This document shows, piece after piece, positions 22,540 to 25,320 of a stretch of 25,320 nt of DNA; the stretch's first letter is position 1; each line of letters opens with the position of its first letter. The stretch is from JBMNNU01 sp050942695 (lineage in GTDB: Bacteria > Chloroflexota > UBA6077): NCBI GenBank assembly GCA_050942695.1, contig JBMNNU010000007.1:1-25320 (forward strand). The letters are read 5' to 3'. The notes beneath the pieces are model-generated. The model had not been told where the DNA came from, searched no databases, and was given only the letters and a program-made list of their open reading frames with translations. A program made the position numbers and the translations under genes.

Positions 22540-23181
22540 TTGGACGAGGCTGCTTGGATAACGGCCAGTAAGAACGGGGACGTTCAGGCCTTCAACAAGC
22601 TGGTGCTAGCTTACCAGGAGATGGCCTACGCCTTAGCTTTCCGCATGCTCCGAAACCAGGAAGCTGCCGCCGATGCCGTTCAAGAGGCATTCCTCTCCGC
22701 CTTCACCCGCGTACACCAATTCCGCGGCGGATCGTTCAAAGCCTGGCTGGCCAGGATCGTCCTGAATCAGGTCTACGATCAACTACGAAAACAGAGGCGA
22801 CAGCCCACTGAAACGTTAGATCCCTCAGACGATTACGAGGATGCCCCGGTACTGCAGATCCCCGACGCCCAACCCGGACCAGAACAGACTGCGCTCTCGC
22901 GCGAGCTGATGTCCTGCATCGAAGATGGGCTTCAAACCCTGCCCGCGGAGCAGCGGGCAGCTTTGATCCTTTGCGATATCCATGGTTTGAGCTACGAGGA
23001 GATCTCTGCAGCAACGGAGACATCCCTGGGGACCGTAAAATCACGGCTAAGCCGCGGCCGCCAGGCGCTGCGATCATACCTGGCTCGGCACATGGAACTA
23101 TTACCACCTCAATATCGTCAATATTATACGGGGGTTGAGGCCGACCAACGACCGGCCTCAACCCTGGTAACAGACGGCTAG
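22540..23181 (+). CDS. ECF-type RNA polymerase sigma factor
   Basis: The 213-residue sigma-70 family protein has only regions 2 and 4, as in extracytoplasmic-function sigmas. Region 2 (about 15-86) includes DAVQEAFLSAFTRVHQFRG and SFKAWLARIVLNQVYDQLRK, which bind core polymerase and the -10. Region 4 (about 130-182) includes LPAEQRAALILCDIHGLSYEEIS and GTVKSRLSRGRQALR, the -35-reading helix-turn-helix. The start is TTG at 22540, with AGGTG 7 bases upstream. A polar C-terminal extension of about 28 residues follows region 4 and is not typical. Its stop lies 11 bases before the anti-sigma gene. Target promoters are unknown. Confidence 0.93.
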   Translation: MDEAAWITASKNGDVQAFNKLVLAYQEMAYALAFRMLRNQEAAADAVQEAFLSAFTRVHQFRGGSFKAWLARIVLNQVYDQLRKQRRQPTETLDPSDDYEDAPVLQIPDAQPGPEQTALSRELMSCIEDGLQTLPAEQRAALILCDIHGLSYEEISAATETSLGTVKSRLSRGRQALRSYLARHMELLPPQYRQYYTGVEADQRPASTLVTDG

Positions 23182-23192
23182 AGAGAGCTTCG

Positions 23193-24248
23193 ATGGTGTT
23201 TCAGTTTTTGCGTCGAAAGAAAGGGTTGAGCCACGAGGAAGCGCGAGAATTGCTGTCTTCCTATGCGGATCAGGAGCTGGAAGCCAAGCAGGTCGCGAAA
23301 CTCGAGGCTCATCTCCAAGAGTGCACGTCGTGCCGCAACGAACTGGAGGCGATCAGGATAACGCAACGCCTGGTGCATTCGTTGCCCTCGATCGGGTTGC
23401 CGCGATCGTTCACTCTAGAGGTGGCGCCCAGGGTGGCCCCCATGCCTAGAAGCTTCATCTACCTCAGGGGAGCCACGGGGTTAGCCGCTGCGGCTTTCGT
23501 AGCGCTGCTGGCTATTCGGGCTGTTCTTCCCATGGCAGGCGTTCCACTAGGGGGCGGCCTACAAACAGAGGATACTGCGGTCGAACTGTTTACCGCCGCA
23601 GCCGATCCTCAGCCGAAGCCTGCTGCAGCCGAAGCTGTTGGTTCGGCAGAGATGCCTACGACGGCGGACGTGCAGGTCCAAACTAGGGGAGCGCCTCAAC
23701 CCGCACCAACCACAGTCGCAGCGGCTCCGGCAGCGCCAATGAGGGCAGTAGCCCCTACTGCTGTCGAGGAAGCTGTTCCAGCCCCAACAGCAGCCGCAGA
23801 GGCAGCTTCAGCTCCGCCTCCAGCCGAGGTAACCCCTGCTGCAGCCCCAGCGGAGGATGTTTCCAAAGCGGCGCCGAAAGCCCAAGCCCCAGAGCCTACG
23901 GCAGCACCTGCTGGTCAAGCTGTTCCGCCCGCCCCTCCTCCAGAAACTGCAGTGTCAGATCAGGCCAATCAGGCGGATCCATCCCAATATGGGTTGGGTG
24001 CCGGCGAGGGAGGCCAGCAGGGAGAGGGAACAGCCGGGCAAGCTGAAATCGCCGACGCAACCCTGGCGGGATTGCCAGCCCAACATCAACCGATCGAAGC
24101 CGGGGCAGAGAGCTTCGCAGGACAAACAGAAGCCGTTGGGTTCGCAGTATTCCTAACCCAAATACTAGCCGTTACAGCTATCCTAGTCGTTGTGTTGGCG
24201 GCCGCAACCAGCGCAATTTGGTGGCGGCATCGTCGACCCTTTCAGTGA
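23193..24248 (+). CDS. Zinc-finger (zf-HC2) membrane anti-sigma factor with long Ala/Pro-rich outer domain
   Basis: The 351-residue protein starts with a ZAS domain: LSSYADQELEAKQVAKLEAHLQEC carries the HxxxCxxC set His40, Cys44 and Cys47, which holds zinc and binds a partner sigma. One membrane segment lies at about 94-117. Residues about 135-255 are a low-complexity Ala/Pro/Glu/Thr stretch, then a Gly/Gln-rich part (265-285). A second membrane helix at about 315-342 ends in WWRHRRPFQ inside the cell. Standard anti-sigmas of this class have one membrane segment, so both ends being cytoplasmic is odd. GAGAGAG sits 5 bases before the ATG. It lies between the sigma and SIMPL genes. Binding to the adjacent sigma is inferred from position. 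Confidence 0.85.
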   Translation: MVFQFLRRKKGLSHEEARELLSSYADQELEAKQVAKLEAHLQECTSCRNELEAIRITQRLVHSLPSIGLPRSFTLEVAPRVAPMPRSFIYLRGATGLAAAAFVALLAIRAVLPMAGVPLGGGLQTEDTAVELFTAAADPQPKPAAAEAVGSAEMPTTADVQVQTRGAPQPAPTTVAAAPAAPMRAVAPTAVEEAVPAPTAAAEAASAPPPAEVTPAAAPAEDVSKAAPKAQAPEPTAAPAGQAVPPAPPPETAVSDQANQADPSQYGLGAGEGGQQGEGTAGQAEIADATLAGLPAQHQPIEAGAESFAGQTEAVGFAVFLTQILAVTAILVVVLAAATSAIWWRHRRPFQ

Positions 24249-24263
24249 AAGGTGGTAAGAAAG

Positions 24264-25064
24264 ATGCGAAGAGTATTGATCGCGACAGCCGTAACAGTGG
24301 TAGCTTTAGCATCGTTGGCAGCTTTATCAGGAACGTTGTTCTTCCCTAGTTTTAACAAATCGACCTCAGCCGCATCGTCCTCGTTGACCGGATCTCAATA
24401 CCAGTCTCTCGGGATAGCTATGAACGATGGAACCGGGGCGTCCCGCAACGGCATCACCGTAATGGGCGAAGGGGTGATCGCTGTTAAGCCAGACATGGCT
24501 CGGGTTACGCTGGGGGTAGAGGTGAGCAATCAGTCGGCCTCTGCTGCTCAACAGGACGCGGCAGCCAAAATGGACTCGGTTATGGCTGAGCTGAAGAACC
24601 TCGGTATTGAGGAAAAGGATATCCAGACCGTGCGCTTCCAGCTCTCACCAGAATACGATCACTCCGGTAACACACCTGTATTGAAGGGATATCGAGTCAC
24701 CAACCTCGTTGCGGTTACCATTCGGGATGTGACCCAGGTTGGCGGATTGCTCGACACCGTGGTGGCCTCAGGTGCGACACGCCTCCACGGGATCAACTTT
24801 AGCGTTAGCGATCCTGCCGCAGCGGGTGCCCAGGGGCGACAACAGGCGATGGAGAGCGCCAAGGGGAAAGCTGAACAGTTGGCTAACCTGGCCGGCGTTA
24901 CACTCGGTCCTGTTGTGGCTATAGAAGAGAGCGTATCGGCTCCGGAGGCGCCGATGGAGATGGCAGTAGCGCGTGATATGGCGATGGCAGCACCCGCAAC
25001 ACCCATATCGCCGGGTATGCAGGAGGTACGGACTATCGTGCGGGTGACGTACAGTATCAATTAG
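24264..25064 (+). CDS. Exported SIMPL-domain (DUF541) protein
   Basis: The 266-residue protein has an N-terminal signal peptide or anchor (MRRVLIATAVTVVALASLAAL) followed by a Ser/Thr-rich spacer. The SIMPL domain then fills the rest: ITVMGEGVIAVKPDMARVTLGVEV, KNLGIEEKDIQTVRFQLSPEYD, GYRVTNLVAVTIRDVTQVGGLLDTVVASGATRLHGINFSVSD and AKGKAEQLANLAGVTLGPVVAIEES. DUF541 proteins are periplasmic or surface oligomers of unclear role, some linked to oxidative or envelope stress. A GTG at 24252 is in frame, but the ATG at 24264 has AAGGTGG 8 bases upstream. It is 15 bases after the anti-sigma stop, so it is likely cotranscribed. Confidence 0.9.
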   Translation: MRRVLIATAVTVVALASLAALSGTLFFPSFNKSTSAASSSLTGSQYQSLGIAMNDGTGASRNGITVMGEGVIAVKPDMARVTLGVEVSNQSASAAQQDAAAKMDSVMAELKNLGIEEKDIQTVRFQLSPEYDHSGNTPVLKGYRVTNLVAVTIRDVTQVGGLLDTVVASGATRLHGINFSVSDPAAAGAQGRQQAMESAKGKAEQLANLAGVTLGPVVAIEESVSAPEAPMEMAVARDMAMAAPATPISPGMQEVRTIVRVTYSIN

Positions 25065-25065
25065 G

Positions 25066-25074
25066 TGGTATAAT
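25066..25074 (+). promoter_or_regulatory. Extended -10 element, probable hisS promoter
   Basis: TGGTATAAT is a perfect -10 with the extended TG, right after the SIMPL stop. The -35 is poor (GTGACG, 19 bases away). Transcription would start near 25081. Confidence 0.5.
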
Positions 25075-25100
25075 TTCACCAGCTATTCGGAATCAATTAG

Positions 25101-25124
25101 CTTGAGTGCCCTTGGGCACTCAAG
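25101..25124 (+). terminator. Perfect 11-bp-stem hairpin between the SIMPL gene and hisS
   Basis: CTTGAGTGCCC (25101-25111) and GGGCACTCAAG (25114-25124) pair perfectly; CCATTTTG follows. It fits an intrinsic terminator for the upstream operon, but it lies downstream of the extended -10 at 25066, so it may instead be a hisS leader attenuator. Confidence 0.7.
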
Positions 25125-25149
25125 CCATTTTGTGATGCGAGGGATCCCA

Positions 25150-25320
25150 GTGTACCAAGCGCCACGTGGCACCCAGGACTTGCTGCCTGAGGATGAAAAA
25201 TATTGGCGATTTATTGAGAGAACGGCCGTTCGCGTTGCCGAACAGTTCGGATACGGCCTCATACGGACACCTACTTTCGAAGATACCAGCCTGTTCATTC
25301 GCGGGGTTGGGGAGAGTACC
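25150..25320 (+). CDS. hisS: Histidyl-tRNA synthetase, N-terminal part (runs off the window)
   Basis: 57 residues are visible. YQAPRGTQDLLPEDEKYW is the class II HisRS opening motif (usually K-PRGTxDILP), and QFGYGLIRTPTFEDTSLFIRGVGEST continues into motif 1. The enzyme charges tRNA-His. The GTG at 25150 is chosen as start: GAGGGA lies 5 bases upstream. An in-frame ATG at 25135 would add five residues but has no ribosome-binding site. The rest of the gene lies outside the window. Confidence 0.94.
   Translation, partial: MYQAPRGTQDLLPEDEKYWRFIERTAVRVAEQFGYGLIRTPTFEDTSLFIRGVGEST

Noticed and set aside
25075..25149. T-box leader for hisS
   Set aside because: The leader is too short and lacks a T-box sequence and specifier stem; only a simple hairpin is present.

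Overview
The window looks like part of a chromosome of a free-living, moderately GC-rich bacterium, most likely a member of Chloroflexota or a nearby uncultivated lineage. This is inference from overall gene flavour: a glycine-tailed RRM protein, an Ala/Pro/Thr-linker lipoprotein, a P-loop/DUF697 protein, a fused 2-oxoacid dehydrogenase E1 and a B12-dependent ribonucleotide reductase. No rRNA or tRNA is present to fix the taxonomy. Core metabolism dominates. There is no CRISPR array, prophage or transposase gene, but the non-coding gaps hold an unusual amount of small repeats and palindromes.

Layout. 1-843: the tail of an unknown gene, a block of degenerate 7-bp repeats, an RRM RNA-binding protein (minus), and a gap with a hairpin element and a dispersed palindrome. 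844-5618 (minus): a complete branched-chain amino-acid ABC transporter operon, livK-livH-livM-livG-livF, with a hairpin after livK. 6080-10355 (plus): a degenerate P-loop/DUF697 membrane protein, then a fused E1 alpha-beta and an E2 of a 2-oxoacid dehydrogenase complex. 10389-10424: a perfect 36-bp palindrome that acts as a convergent terminator. 10442-12754 (minus): class II ribonucleotide reductase nrdJ, preceded by two NrdR boxes exactly 31 bp apart. 12960-14734: divergent phospholipid genes gpsA and plsY. 14750-18242 (minus): the full riboflavin operon ribD-ribE-ribBA-ribH, led by a consensus promoter, an FMN riboswitch and an intrinsic terminator. 18570-20701: two repeat-rich gaps flanking an ACT-like/V4R sensor protein. 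20702-22354 (plus): a YtcJ-type amidohydrolase. 22540-25064 (plus): an ECF sigma factor, a membrane-anchored zinc-finger anti-sigma factor and an exported SIMPL-domain protein, probably one operon. 25150-25320 (plus): the start of hisS.

How the genes work together. The rib operon makes lumazine and riboflavin from GTP and ribulose-5-phosphate and is switched by FMN. GpsA and PlsY supply and acylate glycerol-3-phosphate. NrdJ supplies deoxynucleotides under NrdR control. The Liv importer and the 2-oxoacid dehydrogenase could be linked through branched-chain amino-acid catabolism, but the substrate of the dehydrogenase cannot be read from the sequence. The sigma/anti-sigma/SIMPL cluster is the best candidate for a less described envelope-sensing module.

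Several starts were moved from the longest possible ORF using Shine-Dalgarno spacing and family length: livM, gpsA, plsY, ribH, ribBA (TTG), the SIMPL gene and hisS (GTG).
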